A stretch of 64,000 nt of DNA from Bermanella sp. WJH001 (GCF_030070105.1 NZ_JASJOO010000003.1:419155-483154); one strand, 5' to 3'; numbered from the stretch's first letter, positions 17,439 to 27,223 are shown. A program made the numbers and translations. Notes: a model not told the origin generated them from the letters alone.

Positions 17439-19640
17439 GTGTTCAAATTTGAAAATTTTTTTTCGATTACTGTATTCACTAGTTTCATTTTGTCTGTCAA
17501 TGCATTTGCTCAAGACGAAACAGCAAAACTTGAGAGGATGTACATTACAGGTGGTGCTGACGATATTCTTCGTCAACCGGGTTCGGCTACGTTAATTAAT
17601 GATGTGGCACTGGAAAAATTTGAGTACACCGACATCCATCGTGTATTGAATGCCGTGCCAGGAGTCAATCTGCAAGAAGAAGATGGTTATGGTTTACGTC
17701 CCAATATTGGCTTACGCGGCACGTCCCCTGAACGCAGTAAAAAAATCACAATAATGGAAGACGGCGTACTTTCAGGGCCTGCCCCGTATGCAGCACCAGC
17801 GGCTTATTACTTTCCAAACATTTCACGTATGAGCGCAGTTGAAGTATTCAAAGGCCCAGCCACCATACAATACGGACCCGCCACAGTGGGCGGTGCCATT
17901 AATATGGTGAGCCGCGCAATCCCTTATGCAGCAGAAGGTGAATTAGATTTACAATACGGCAGCGACAACTTTCAGCGTTTAAACCTATACCAAGGCCAGC
18001 AAGTGGGTGACTTTGGTTACTTAATTGAAGGCTTACGTGTCAGCGCTGATGGTTTTAAAGACTTGGATAACGGTGGCGATACTGGCTTTGTAAGAAATGA
18101 TATTAACCTAAAAACCAGTTGGCAAAGTTTTGGGCAATTCAACCATTCGTTTGTCCTAAAGTTAGGTTATGCCGATGAGCATTCAAATGAAACGTATCTT
18201 GGTTTAACTCAAGAGGATTTAAACAATAATCCGTTTCGTCGTTACAACGCATCGTCCATGGACGAAATGGAATGGGTGCATGAGCAAATTCAATTGACAC
18301 ATCAAATGGATGTACAAGATTGGCAAATAACCTCTGATCTATATCGTAATAATTTTGATCGTGATTGGTTTAAAGTTAACGGCTTTAAATCGGCCGATGT
18401 ATCCATCCAGCAAGTATTAGCCAACCCAGATACATATCAACGTTACTACCAAGTATTAAGTGGCCAAACCGCCAGCAATAATAGTGATGAATATTTACGT
18501 ATTGGAAATAACGGGCGTGTGTTTATTTCACAAGGAATTCAAACCCGAATTAGCAAACCCCTTGCATTTTTAAATCTAAACCATGAACTAGAAATCGGCA
18601 TTCGTTATCACCAAGACCAAATTAAACGCACCCACACCGAACAAGATTACGCCACCCTTGCAGACGGTTCTTTGCAGGTCATTGATGGCTCATACCGCAT
18701 AACCACATTAAATAAAAACGACGCCCAAGCCATTGCCATTTATGCAAAAAATGACATGCATATTGACGACACCACTGTTACTGCCGGTATTCGCCATGAA
18801 CGCATCACCTCGACTAAAACCTCTTATGGGGAACTGACGGGCATTGCGGAGCAAGAAGACAAACTCGAGCAAACAGTCACCCTACCGGGTATTGGCATCT
18901 ACTCTCAACTCAGTGAGCACCTTGGTGTTTTAGCCGGCATTCATAAAGGCTTTACTGCCGCTACTCCCGGTGGCAGTGGGGATATCAAACCTGAAGAAAG
19001 CACCAATTATGAAATGGGCTTTCGTTACTTTGGTTTCGGTCATGCTGAAATAATTGCGTTTTTAAATGATTACAGCCAATTCAGCGGCACATGTAGCTTC
19101 GCCCAAGGTTCATGTTCCAATAACCAAGTGGGTGAACAAGCCAATGCTGGTAATGCTCAAGTGTATGGTATAGAAGCCAGCTGGAAACAGGCGTTCCAAT
19201 ACGCTGCGTTTAAACTGCCCCTAAGTGCCAGTTACACCTACAGTCATGGTGAATTCGGTGAGTCATTTACTGATGTTAGTGGCGCGTTTGGGGAAAAAGA
19301 CCTAGCTATCGAAAAGGGATTTGAGATTGGCTATCTGCCCGAACATCGTCTTAATATTCAAGCCGGTATTGGCCAAGACAAATGGCAGGTCAACCTATCT
19401 GTTTTATATCAAAGTGAAATGCGTAATATACCAGGCACCGGAAGTATTCCCGCAGCCGAGCGTGTTGATAGCTATACCGTTGTGGACTTATCCACACGTT
19501 ATGACCTTGAACACAACCTTCAGCTTTATGCTTCTGTGGACAACATATTGGGTAATGAATATATCGTATCCGCCAAACCATATGGCTATCGCCCGGGTAA
19601 ATCGCGCTCTATTAATCTTGGTACCAAATGGGCCTTCTGA
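17439..19640 (+). CDS. TonB-dependent outer-membrane receptor, FecA-like
   Basis: A 733-residue receptor starting with GTG and a signal peptide ending at AFAQ. The plug domain (about residues 25-150) has the INDVALEKFEYTDIHRVLNAVPGVNLQEEDGYGLRPNIGLRG pattern seen in FecA-type ferric citrate receptors. The barrel ends with NLGTKWAF, with terminal Phe as required for BAM assembly. There is no N-terminal STN domain, so it should not signal to a sigma factor. It is downstream of the peroxidase-like gene in an apparently iron-regulated cluster; the substrate (ferric citrate or another siderophore) is not certain. Confidence 0.88.
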   Translation: MFKFENFFSITVFTSFILSVNAFAQDETAKLERMYITGGADDILRQPGSATLINDVALEKFEYTDIHRVLNAVPGVNLQEEDGYGLRPNIGLRGTSPERSKKITIMEDGVLSGPAPYAAPAAYYFPNISRMSAVEVFKGPATIQYGPATVGGAINMVSRAIPYAAEGELDLQYGSDNFQRLNLYQGQQVGDFGYLIEGLRVSADGFKDLDNGGDTGFVRNDINLKTSWQSFGQFNHSFVLKLGYADEHSNETYLGLTQEDLNNNPFRRYNASSMDEMEWVHEQIQLTHQMDVQDWQITSDLYRNNFDRDWFKVNGFKSADVSIQQVLANPDTYQRYYQVLSGQTASNNSDEYLRIGNNGRVFISQGIQTRISKPLAFLNLNHELEIGIRYHQDQIKRTHTEQDYATLADGSLQVIDGSYRITTLNKNDAQAIAIYAKNDMHIDDTTVTAGIRHERITSTKTSYGELTGIAEQEDKLEQTVTLPGIGIYSQLSEHLGVLAGIHKGFTAATPGGSGDIKPEESTNYEMGFRYFGFGHAEIIAFLNDYSQFSGTCSFAQGSCSNNQVGEQANAGNAQVYGIEASWKQAFQYAAFKLPLSASYTYSHGEFGESFTDVSGAFGEKDLAIEKGFEIGYLPEHRLNIQAGIGQDKWQVNLSVLYQSEMRNIPGTGSIPAAERVDSYTVVDLSTRYDLEHNLQLYASVDNILGNEYIVSAKPYGYRPGKSRSINLGTKWAF

Positions 19641-19671
19641 CCTAGGCCGTCGGTTAGCACTTGGTAACCCC

Positions 19672-19698
19672 TTGGCGGCTTAAAATGGGAGCCGCCTA
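19672..19698 (+). terminator. Hairpin downstream of the TonB receptor
   Basis: Stem GGCGGCT (19674-19680) and AGCCGCC (19690-19696) with a 9-base loop. The following T run is poor, so termination efficiency is uncertain. Confidence 0.4.
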
Positions 19699-19856
19699 TT
19701 GATTAGACGATCGCTCCTCTCCTAAAATGTCTAAAAAACAAACACTTTCTGCCCCAATCTCGCCATTTTTACCCATTTAAAGCCGTAATAGTGCATAAAT
19801 GTTGGCGAATACTGACGTTAGTTATTACTATTTAACCTATAACCGTTCAAGGAAGA

Positions 19857-21710
19857 ATGGATTTGCAGCATTTCACAATGCTCAGCCCATTAAAGTTCAA
19901 AGAGGAATTTCAATTGTTGGCTGAAATTGACGAGAGACAACACATGGAAGGGCTTAACGATAACATTCGAATTTCTGTTCCAGAGATTCAACAAAAGAGC
20001 CTAAGTTTTTGCGATGGTAGCGTAAGTGGTTTTGAAGCTTGGAGCAAAAAACTACCTATGGCAAATGTTGGTGCTGCTGCTAAGTTATTGTATCAAGCCA
20101 GCCGAGAGTTAAACCTAACTAAAATCAATCCGGTATTACGCTATAAAATGCTCGAAGTGATTCGCAGCCAGATTTATAGCATCTGCGAACTACTGGCCAA
20201 ACGATTTTTAAATCAGTCTGTGGTGCTAAACGACAACGACCTTAAAATCGTCATGCTCGCCCAAACTCTGCAAAACCAATTAGCCATTGGCTACAAGCAC
20301 ATAGTGCTCGATATTTGCGACGCACCAGTTAAAAAAAATGACACGCCGAAATTACTCACGTTTGCTATTCACCGAGCCATCAGCGATTTAAGCCAAACTA
20401 TTTTGCGAGCTTTTCAACTCTATACTCAGGCGCCAAAAAATACTTGGCTTGAACTGCATCAACTCTATTTGCTGGCTGAAAGAAAACAGATTCAACAATA
20501 CGATGTAAAAGACAGCCAGACGAGCTTTCGTGCCAGTACCAATATTTTTGATAGTTACGTACGTATTTTGTTACTTGGTTGCAGTAAACCCAACCAGCTT
20601 CGTCAATCCGAACAAGCTAACTTATTTGCTGCCACAGAGTTATGGAGTAATTTAACAAAAATTACACCCATTACAGACAGCCAAGCCCAGTTTATTTTCA
20701 TGGCAACAGGGGATAGCGCACCGGTTTACCGTTCGCTGGTTAAAACAGCACCCAGTGGTTATGTACGCACATTTCATCCTGGTGCATTAGTACACGCCCT
20801 ACAAAAACACATTAACAAAGAAGGCAGTGTTATTACCGTACCGGGTAATATTTCAGAGTCATTGCTTAACCACTTACTCCACGCTTGGGGCGGCATGAAA
20901 GAACGCAGCTTCCGACGCACCCAAAATTCTGGAGATATGCAAATTGCGATTGGTTTAGTGTCCTCTCATTTTTTCTGTGCCGCTGAAAAAAGCTTTCCCT
21001 ATTTATTAAAAAAATGGAACGTGGACTTAGCTGAAAATAAAACTCAGAAAAAACGCAGTAACGACGTATGGGACAACAGCTTTGATGCTGGCAACCATTT
21101 TACTCACGACGCCGAAAATATTGCCTTTGATAGCATCGCCTTTATTAGCAAAAACGCCACGGAAGAAGAAGACACCGGCCCTAAAGGCAAAGAGCTAACC
21201 GCCAAAATTGAAAACACCAGTCCAGGTGGGTATGGCATTTTACTCGCAGACCCACCAGCAACGGTGCAAACCGGCGAATTGGTTGTCATCAAAGAACCAC
21301 GTATGAACACCTGGTCCATTGGCTCCATTCGCTGGATTCGTACTCGTCACAATCAACCCACGCAGCTGGGTATAGAGTTATTAGCCCCTAAAGCCGAAGC
21401 CGTAGCGGTACGCATCCTCAATAAAACAGGGGATAACGGCGAATACTTACGAGGCATTCGTCTACCTGCCTTGCCTGCTGCTGGTCTTGCTGAGACCTTA
21501 GTGCTGCCTATTCTGCCATTTAAGGTGGGCTGCAAAGCCGAGCTGGTAGATGGCAACATGCAACAGCGAATCCAATTAATAAAGCGTCAAAACGCCTCTA
21601 GAAGTTTTGTGCAATACCAGTATCAATCTCTTACCCAGGTCTTCAATGAGAAAAAAGAGAACAAAGACAATGGTGATGACGAATTTGCTTCCATTTGGGA
21701 CAAGCTGTAA
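19857..21710 (+). CDS. Large cytoplasmic protein with C-terminal PilZ-like domain
   Basis: A 617-residue soluble protein. Most of it (residues ~1-430) is helical with no motif I recognise. Residues ~440-545 look like a PilZ-type beta barrel: KIENTSPGGYGILL fits the (D/N)xSxxG strand, followed by GELVVIKEP and a W.IGSIRWIR strand, but the N-terminal RxxxR c-di-GMP motif is not obvious. It lies immediately before a fimX-like gene, matching the position of an uncharacterised gene beside fimX in P. aeruginosa. A role in c-di-GMP-linked surface behaviour is therefore suggested by context. Confidence 0.75.
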   Translation: MDLQHFTMLSPLKFKEEFQLLAEIDERQHMEGLNDNIRISVPEIQQKSLSFCDGSVSGFEAWSKKLPMANVGAAAKLLYQASRELNLTKINPVLRYKMLEVIRSQIYSICELLAKRFLNQSVVLNDNDLKIVMLAQTLQNQLAIGYKHIVLDICDAPVKKNDTPKLLTFAIHRAISDLSQTILRAFQLYTQAPKNTWLELHQLYLLAERKQIQQYDVKDSQTSFRASTNIFDSYVRILLLGCSKPNQLRQSEQANLFAATELWSNLTKITPITDSQAQFIFMATGDSAPVYRSLVKTAPSGYVRTFHPGALVHALQKHINKEGSVITVPGNISESLLNHLLHAWGGMKERSFRRTQNSGDMQIAIGLVSSHFFCAAEKSFPYLLKKWNVDLAENKTQKKRSNDVWDNSFDAGNHFTHDAENIAFDSIAFISKNATEEEDTGPKGKELTAKIENTSPGGYGILLADPPATVQTGELVVIKEPRMNTWSIGSIRWIRTRHNQPTQLGIELLAPKAEAVAVRILNKTGDNGEYLRGIRLPALPAAGLAETLVLPILPFKVGCKAELVDGNMQQRIQLIKRQNASRSFVQYQYQSLTQVFNEKKENKDNGDDEFASIWDKL

Positions 21711-21890
21711 TAACGAGTTTGCTAAGTCATATTTTGCTGCCTGACCAGTCAATTGACCACCAACGGCCATAATTCACTGATAAACGGTACTTTTTCACAC
21801 TAAAAGCCTTTCGTAACACTTAAAGCAAACGCCACAAACCGCTATAATCGCCAAAATACTAATTATAAGAACGGCAGCGAGCTTAAATAT

Positions 21891-23966
21891 ATGCAGGCTA
21901 AAGAAGCGATTCGATTGCTGATTTGTTCAGAATCTCAGCACGAAGCCGAGACCGTCACCAGTCTGTTACGTAACGCTGGGCACGCAACCCGAGCGCACAT
22001 TGCACAAGACATGGACACCCTAAAAGCCAAGCTTAACGACCAGGTATGGGATGTTTGTTTGTGTTACATGGAAATGAGCAAACTCAGCGGCAAAGACGTA
22101 TTAACTGAGATTCAGCGTCAAGGTAAAGATATTCCCACCATCTACTTCCATGATGATATCGACAGCGTTATGGCTGAAAAAGCCCTAAAAAGCGGAGCGG
22201 TTGATTTAGTACCCTCAGGTGAATACAACCACATTTTACAAGTCGTGCTTCGAGAAATTAAAAACCTTAAGTTGCGCCGTGAATTGCGTGAAGCTGAAGC
22301 ACTGTTACGTGAAGCTGAAAAACGTTGCCAAGTTTTATTAGAAAGTGCACAAGATGCCATTGCCTACATTCAAGATGGTATGCATCTGTTTGCCAATGAC
22401 AGCTACGCCTCTATTTTTGGTTATGATGACTCTGATGACCTACTAACCATCCCGCTGATGGATATGGTTTACAGCAAAGACCAAGGCCGCTTTAAAATAT
22501 TCCTTAAAGACTTTAATGCGGGTAAAACCCGTAGCGCAGAATTCCAATGTAAAATGCTCGACATCGCCGGTAAAGAAGTTGATAGCCGCATGATGTTTGC
22601 TCGCGCCACGTATGATGATGAACCCTGCATTCAGGTCATGATACGCGCCAATAATGGCAATGCCGATCTTGAAGGCAAGCTCAAGCTCATTAGCTCGCAA
22701 GATTTATTAACAGGCCTTTACAACAAGCAATACTTTAACGAACAGCTAGGCGACGCCGTTGACCAAGCGGTTATTAGTGGCTCAAACGGTGCCATTGCTT
22801 ATGTGAATATTGATCACTTTGGTAAATGCAAAGTGGACGTGGGTATTGAAGGGGCCGACATGGTGATCTGTGATGTGGGCCATTTGATTCGCAGCAAATG
22901 CCGCGAAGAAGATTTGGTCGCACGTGTTGGCGAAGATGTATTTGCTATTTTGTTACACGACAGCAAAGCGGAACAAGCCCAAGGTTTTGCGGAACACATC
23001 AGAAAAGCCATTTCAGAACATTTAGTGGCCGTAGATCAACGCACCATTCAAGTGACTTGTAGCATTGGTGTGGCGTTGATTAATGAAAGCTCACGCTCAC
23101 CCAAAGAAGTATTACAACATGCACACGAAGCCAGTTATTTCGTGCGTAAGTTAGAAAACCACGAAAAAGGCAATGGCGTGTATTTATACAATCCAGCCCA
23201 ACTTGCCAACACCGACAGCGAGCGACTTGAAGCTAAAATTCAAGACGCCATAAAAAACAACACGCTGAAACTGTTATTCCAGCCTGTTATTAATTTACGC
23301 GACGAAGGTGGTGAGCACTATGAAACACTGCTGCGATTAGTAGACAGTGATGAAACCGATGTTTCGCCACAGAACTTCTTAGCGGACATTAGTCCTGAAT
23401 TAAAACGCAAACTTGATCGCTGGGTGATCCTTAACACAGGCAAACGCCTAGCGCAGCAACGTGTTCAAGGTCATGATACGCGTTTATTCATTAACTTAAC
23501 CAATGAGTCTCTGACCGACGAATCATTATTACCTTGGCTACAAAAACTATTGCAGGCATCTAAACTGCCAAGCCATGCCATGATATTTCAGTTTACCGAG
23601 GCTGATGCCATTAACCACTTAAAACAAGCTCAGGTCATGACCAAGTCATTAAGCAAACTGGGTTGTAAAGTGGCCATTAGCCGTTTTGGTTCAGCTATTG
23701 ATCCGTATAAATTGTTTGAACATATTCACAGCGACTTTGTAAAAGTCGATGGTTCGTTCACACAAGAATTAAACACCGAAGAAGGTATGGCCAGCTTGAA
23801 AGAGCTACTAACCGGCATCAGTGAACACGAAAAAGCGTCCATCGTCCCATTTGTGGAAAACGCAAATATCGTGGCACAACTGTGGACAAGCGGTGTTAAC
23901 TTTATCCAAGGCTTCTACTTAAGTGGCCCAAGTACACAAATGAATTACGAATTTAATGATGACTAA
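21891..23966 (+). CDS. fimX: FimX-like degenerate REC-PAS-GGDEF-EAL protein
   Basis: A 691-residue protein with REC-like (1-125), coiled linker, PAS (~145-260), GGDEF (~265-435) and EAL (~445-685) domains. All catalytic signatures are altered: the REC acceptor region LCYMEM has no Asp at the usual place, GGDEF reads GEDVF at 347-351, and EAL reads ETL at 478-480. This is the pattern of P. aeruginosa FimX, a c-di-GMP receptor controlling type IV pilus assembly, rather than of an active cyclase or esterase. Neighbouring PilZ-like gene and serB support FimX orthology. A strong terminator follows. Confidence 0.85.
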   Translation: MQAKEAIRLLICSESQHEAETVTSLLRNAGHATRAHIAQDMDTLKAKLNDQVWDVCLCYMEMSKLSGKDVLTEIQRQGKDIPTIYFHDDIDSVMAEKALKSGAVDLVPSGEYNHILQVVLREIKNLKLRRELREAEALLREAEKRCQVLLESAQDAIAYIQDGMHLFANDSYASIFGYDDSDDLLTIPLMDMVYSKDQGRFKIFLKDFNAGKTRSAEFQCKMLDIAGKEVDSRMMFARATYDDEPCIQVMIRANNGNADLEGKLKLISSQDLLTGLYNKQYFNEQLGDAVDQAVISGSNGAIAYVNIDHFGKCKVDVGIEGADMVICDVGHLIRSKCREEDLVARVGEDVFAILLHDSKAEQAQGFAEHIRKAISEHLVAVDQRTIQVTCSIGVALINESSRSPKEVLQHAHEASYFVRKLENHEKGNGVYLYNPAQLANTDSERLEAKIQDAIKNNTLKLLFQPVINLRDEGGEHYETLLRLVDSDETDVSPQNFLADISPELKRKLDRWVILNTGKRLAQQRVQGHDTRLFINLTNESLTDESLLPWLQKLLQASKLPSHAMIFQFTEADAINHLKQAQVMTKSLSKLGCKVAISRFGSAIDPYKLFEHIHSDFVKVDGSFTQELNTEEGMASLKELLTGISEHEKASIVPFVENANIVAQLWTSGVNFIQGFYLSGPSTQMNYEFNDD

Positions 23967-23989
23967 TTCTAACGCTTAAAAGCAAACCA

Positions 23990-24026
23990 TAAAAAAACCG
24001 CGTGTATCACTACACGCGTTTTTTTT
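23990..24026 (+). terminator. Terminator after the fimX-like gene (copy 1 of a duplicated terminator)
   Basis: Stem CGCGTGTA (23999-24006), loop TCAC, stem TACACGCG (24011-24018), preceded by seven A and followed by eight T. The same core, 28 bases identical, occurs at 25557-25592. Confidence 0.9.
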
Positions 24027-24305
24027 GCCTACTGTTTAGTCATTAGCTCGCACCATTCAGTAATCAAATTGAGCTTCTAGTGTATTCATTCGAAACTTTA
24101 TTAATAGTGTGTTGTATTTGTTAGTTCCAGATTTAATACCCGAAAATTCAGCAGATGATTCTCAAATCAAAATTGAATAAACTAGCACCCTTATATATTT
24201 TTTATACACAGTGATACGTGATCGATATCGGGTAAGCAAGGATGAGTACTAAATGGAAATTAAAATCAGCAAGCAGCTAAAACGCTACACTTGTAAGCGA
24301 CTACT
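24027..24305. other. AT-rich intergenic stretch, nothing recognised
   Basis: About 280 bases between the first terminator copy and the membrane-protein gene. I see no open frame, RNA gene or repeat; presumably it holds the promoter of the following gene. Confidence 0.5.
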
Positions 24306-24740
24306 ATGAAGCCTGTCATCAATATTATGTTTGCTTGGTTAAGCCTGTATTGGTACTCAATTAGCTTCCCTGTATTATTTGAAGACTTGTTTTTTAGTAT
24401 TAATCTTCATTCTGTGATTGGCCCATGCCGTGATGCCTTTAGCGTTAATGCTTGCCGCCCTTTAGCAAGGGCCATACTTTGGCTGATGGAATTGCCAGTG
24501 AGTGCTGTAAGTTTTGCAATGTTTGCTTTAGCACTAGTTACATTAGAAAAATACGTCAAAAAAGTACAACTCAGTTTATTGTGGTTGTTTATTGGGGTTA
24601 TCTCAGGCTACCTGATTATGGTTATTGTTACCCCAGACACCAATGTGCATATTTCTTATCATCTTATTCCTGTTTTAACGTGTGCCGGTTTGCTGCTCTT
24701 AGGTTTAAAGAGCTGGCGATACGTGCTCAATGAGCAGTAG
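24306..24740 (+). CDS. Small integral membrane protein, unknown
   Basis: A 144-residue protein with four predicted membrane segments (about 3-20, 57-80, 88-108, 118-136). A periplasm-facing loop after segment one holds two cysteines (IGPCRDAF, NACRPL) that could form a disulfide. No family recognised. It sits with the next gene in a two-gene segment that separates the fimX-like gene from serB and is bounded by two copies of the same terminator, which suggests insertion. Confidence 0.6.
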   Translation: MKPVINIMFAWLSLYWYSISFPVLFEDLFFSINLHSVIGPCRDAFSVNACRPLARAILWLMELPVSAVSFAMFALALVTLEKYVKKVQLSLLWLFIGVISGYLIMVIVTPDTNVHISYHLIPVLTCAGLLLLGLKSWRYVLNEQ

Positions 24741-24823
24741 TTAGCGGCCTGATGTGTGACTAGCGGTATGATGTTAACCCTATGGATACTTCACAGTTTT
24801 AATAAATATTCGATTTACTTTTT

Positions 24824-25528
24824 ATGATAAAAATAATTAAAGATTTTAAGATGGTATTTGTAAATCCGCTGGTATTAATGATTGTTTTATCCATATCTCA
24901 TTTTGCGGTATCGGATGATTCAATAAAGGCCGATTTAGAATTAATTAAAAAAAATATGGCGCTAATATCTAATAAGCCATTTCTTAGTGGCGCGGAAAGA
25001 CAGCGTTTAGATCATATGAGTACCTTAATGCTTAATGTAACAAAACGACTGGAAGGTAAGGAAGAGAGTCACTACCTCGTTATGAACAAAGAGGCTCAGC
25101 AATTATCGAATGATATTGATATGTTGCGAGTCACGTGGGCAGCACCTGATACGCTAATTGATCCAGAAGCAAAAGCATTTTTGTATGATGAGGTTCCTTG
25201 TGACCTTAACTATTCTCTGGCCGAATGGAGAGCGGAGACGTTAAGCTCTAGAAGATTGAATACTGTTAGATGTTATATGGAGGCCGCGAGAGACAATATC
25301 TATAAAGAATATTTAGCCTATCTTGAAAAGCAACCTGATCTTAAAGGCAGTGTAAATTTTCGTTTTTATATTAAACCAAATGGACGCCTTATGGTGTTTA
25401 AAAAAGATTCTGACTTACCCAGTGACCTGGTTACTACAGTAGTAAAAAAGCTGATGCTGATTCAGTACCCACCCATGTCTGAGACTGATTTTGAGGTGCA
25501 GTACACCTTTGCATTTTATCCGAACTGA
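24824..25528 (+). CDS. Secreted protein with AgmX/PglI-like (TonB-C-like) C-terminal domain
   Basis: A 234-residue protein with an N-terminal hydrophobic signal (cleavage near FAVS; an internal ATG at 24851 gives a tighter signal peptide). A helical middle part is followed by residues ~180-232, GSVNFRFYIKPNGRLMVFK...FEVQYTFAFYP. The order of strand, 'I.PNG', helix and a final 'v.YtF.F' strand fits the AgmX/PglI C-terminal fold related to TonB C-domains. Role unknown. It follows the four-segment membrane protein by 83 bases and is closed by the second terminator copy. Confidence 0.6.
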   Translation: MIKIIKDFKMVFVNPLVLMIVLSISHFAVSDDSIKADLELIKKNMALISNKPFLSGAERQRLDHMSTLMLNVTKRLEGKEESHYLVMNKEAQQLSNDIDMLRVTWAAPDTLIDPEAKAFLYDEVPCDLNYSLAEWRAETLSSRRLNTVRCYMEAARDNIYKEYLAYLEKQPDLKGSVNFRFYIKPNGRLMVFKKDSDLPSDLVTTVVKKLMLIQYPPMSETDFEVQYTFAFYPN

Positions 25529-25556
25529 TGATCTTTATAGCCTGCTTTTCTCATTT

Positions 25557-25592
25557 AAAAAAACCGCGTGTATCACTACACGCGGTTTTTTA
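25557..25592. terminator. Bidirectional terminator (copy 2) between the insert and serB
   Basis: Stem ACCGCGTGTA (25563-25572), loop TCAC, stem TACACGCGGT (25577-25586), with A-rich left and T-rich right flanks. It can terminate the plus-strand insert genes and the minus-strand serB. It is nearly identical to 23990-24026. Confidence 0.9.
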
Positions 25593-25614
25593 TTACCTGG
25601 CCGAGATAAACCAC

Positions 25615-26829
25615 TTAAATATCGTCGCGATCGCGAATGCCCAATAAGTACAACACGCCATCTAAGCCTAGAGTTGAAATGGCTTGCTCTGCATTTTGGC
25701 GAACTAAGGGTTTTGCACGAAATGCAATGCCTAAACCGGCTTTGCTCAGCATAGGCAAGTCATTGGCACCATCACCTACCGCGATGGTTTGCTCTAAAGA
25801 AATGCCTTCGTTTTTCGCAATTTCTTCTAATAAAAACGCTTTGCGCTCACCGTTGACGATGGTGCCGGTTACGTTACCTGTTACCTTGCCATCCACAATT
25901 TCTAATTCGTTGGCGTGCACATAATCAATGCCTAACTTGTTTTGTAAAAAGCGACCGAAGTATTGAAAACCCCCAGACAAGATTGCGGTTTTATAACCCA
26001 GTTTTTTAAGGGTTGAAACTAAACGCTCGGCACCTTCTGTAATGGGTAAACGTGCCGCCACTTGTTCCAATACAGATTCATCTAAACCTTTTAATAAAGC
26101 CACACGGCGCTGAAAGCTTTCATTAAAGTCGATTTCACCACGCATGGCGCTTTCGGTAATGGCAATCACTTCATCGCCCACACCTGCTTCGATGGCGAGT
26201 TCATCAATCACTTCGGCTTCGATTAAGGTGCTATCCATATCAAATGCCACCAAACGACGATTACGACGGAACGGGCTATCTGCTTGCATGGCGATATCCA
26301 CACCAAGATCGCTGGAGATTTGTAAAAATTCGGCGCGCATAGCCGCTTGATCAACAAGGCCACGCACAGAAAACTCAACACTGGCTTTGTTAGGCCCTTG
26401 GCGTTCGTCATCTTCTAAAGGAATACGACCAGACAAGCGGGAAATATTGTCGATGTTTAATTCATGGCTCGCCACAATTTCAGTCACCCGAGCAATGTGC
26501 TCTGCGGTTAACTTACGGGCCAGCAAAGTAATGATATGACGAGGCTTGCCTTGTGCGGCGACCCAGCTATCGTACTTTTCGGTGGAAACAGGGGTAAAGC
26601 GCACTGACATGCCTAATTCATGGCTACGAAATAGCACGTCTTTTAACACAGCCGCAGATTCTGCTGTGCCTGGCATTTCAGCCAGAATCCCCAAGGAAAG
26701 ATTGTCGTGAATTTCTGCTTGGCCAATATCCAGTATGTTCACACCATACTGGGCCAAAATACCGGTAATACTAGCGGTCACACCGGGTTTGTCTTCACCA
26801 CTGACCTTAATCAGAACAACTTCTTTCAC
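25615..26829 (-). CDS. serB: Phosphoserine phosphatase SerB
   Basis: A HAD-superfamily enzyme for the last step of serine synthesis. Motif I is DMDST at residues 197-201, motif II lies in AILSGGFQYF, and motif III/IV in VGDGANDLPML. The ~190-residue N-terminal extension contains ACT-like regulatory repeats, giving 404 residues as in Pseudomonas and longer than the 322-residue E. coli enzyme. A 56-residue gene precedes it on the same strand with 24 bases between, and the Smp-like gene is divergent, as in E. coli and Pseudomonas. Confidence 0.97.
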   Translation of the reverse strand: MKEVVLIKVSGEDKPGVTASITGILAQYGVNILDIGQAEIHDNLSLGILAEMPGTAESAAVLKDVLFRSHELGMSVRFTPVSTEKYDSWVAAQGKPRHIITLLARKLTAEHIARVTEIVASHELNIDNISRLSGRIPLEDDERQGPNKASVEFSVRGLVDQAAMRAEFLQISSDLGVDIAMQADSPFRRNRRLVAFDMDSTLIEAEVIDELAIEAGVGDEVIAITESAMRGEIDFNESFQRRVALLKGLDESVLEQVAARLPITEGAERLVSTLKKLGYKTAILSGGFQYFGRFLQNKLGIDYVHANELEIVDGKVTGNVTGTIVNGERKAFLLEEIAKNEGISLEQTIAVGDGANDLPMLSKAGLGIAFRAKPLVRQNAEQAISTLGLDGVLYLLGIRDRDDI

Positions 26830-26853
26830 TTGGGCACCTGTGTATAAGAGGAA

Positions 26854-27024
26854 TTACAGCTGGTTAGCGTGTGCTTTTAGCTCGGCAACCGCTGCGCGTA
26901 GCTCTTCGATTAAATCTTCAGTTTCGTGGTTAGATAGTGCGCGAGCACGGTCTTTACTCATAAAGAACAAGCCCTGTTCAAGTTGGGCTGTTTTTTCTTC
27001 AAGAAGCTTTTTAGTATCGCTCAT
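26854..27024 (-). CDS. Small acidic/helical protein upstream of serB
   Basis: A 56-residue frame that begins with ATG behind AAAGGTG, an acceptable ribosome site 6 bases upstream. The product begins MSDTKKLLEEKTAQLEQGLF and is predicted to be nearly all helix with many Glu and Lys, compatible with a short coiled coil. No family name comes to mind. Good ribosome site, position in front of serB and plausible composition support a real gene; function unknown. Confidence 0.6.
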   Translation of the reverse strand: MSDTKKLLEEKTAQLEQGLFFMSKDRARALSNHETEDLIEELRAAVAELKAHANQL

Positions 27025-27223
27025 GGTGTACACCTTTTATGCATCAAATGTTAAATCTGGGCTGACTGCCTGCTCAAAAAGGCCGTTATGATAAACCATT
27101 TAGCCTTTGGGCGTGAAACAAAAACAATTTTTGTTTTTTATCACTATAGTTAATCCCCTAGGTAGGCGCACACTTGAATTACCGATACTATTAGCATTTG
27201 TTTTCATTAGATTTACCTACGCC

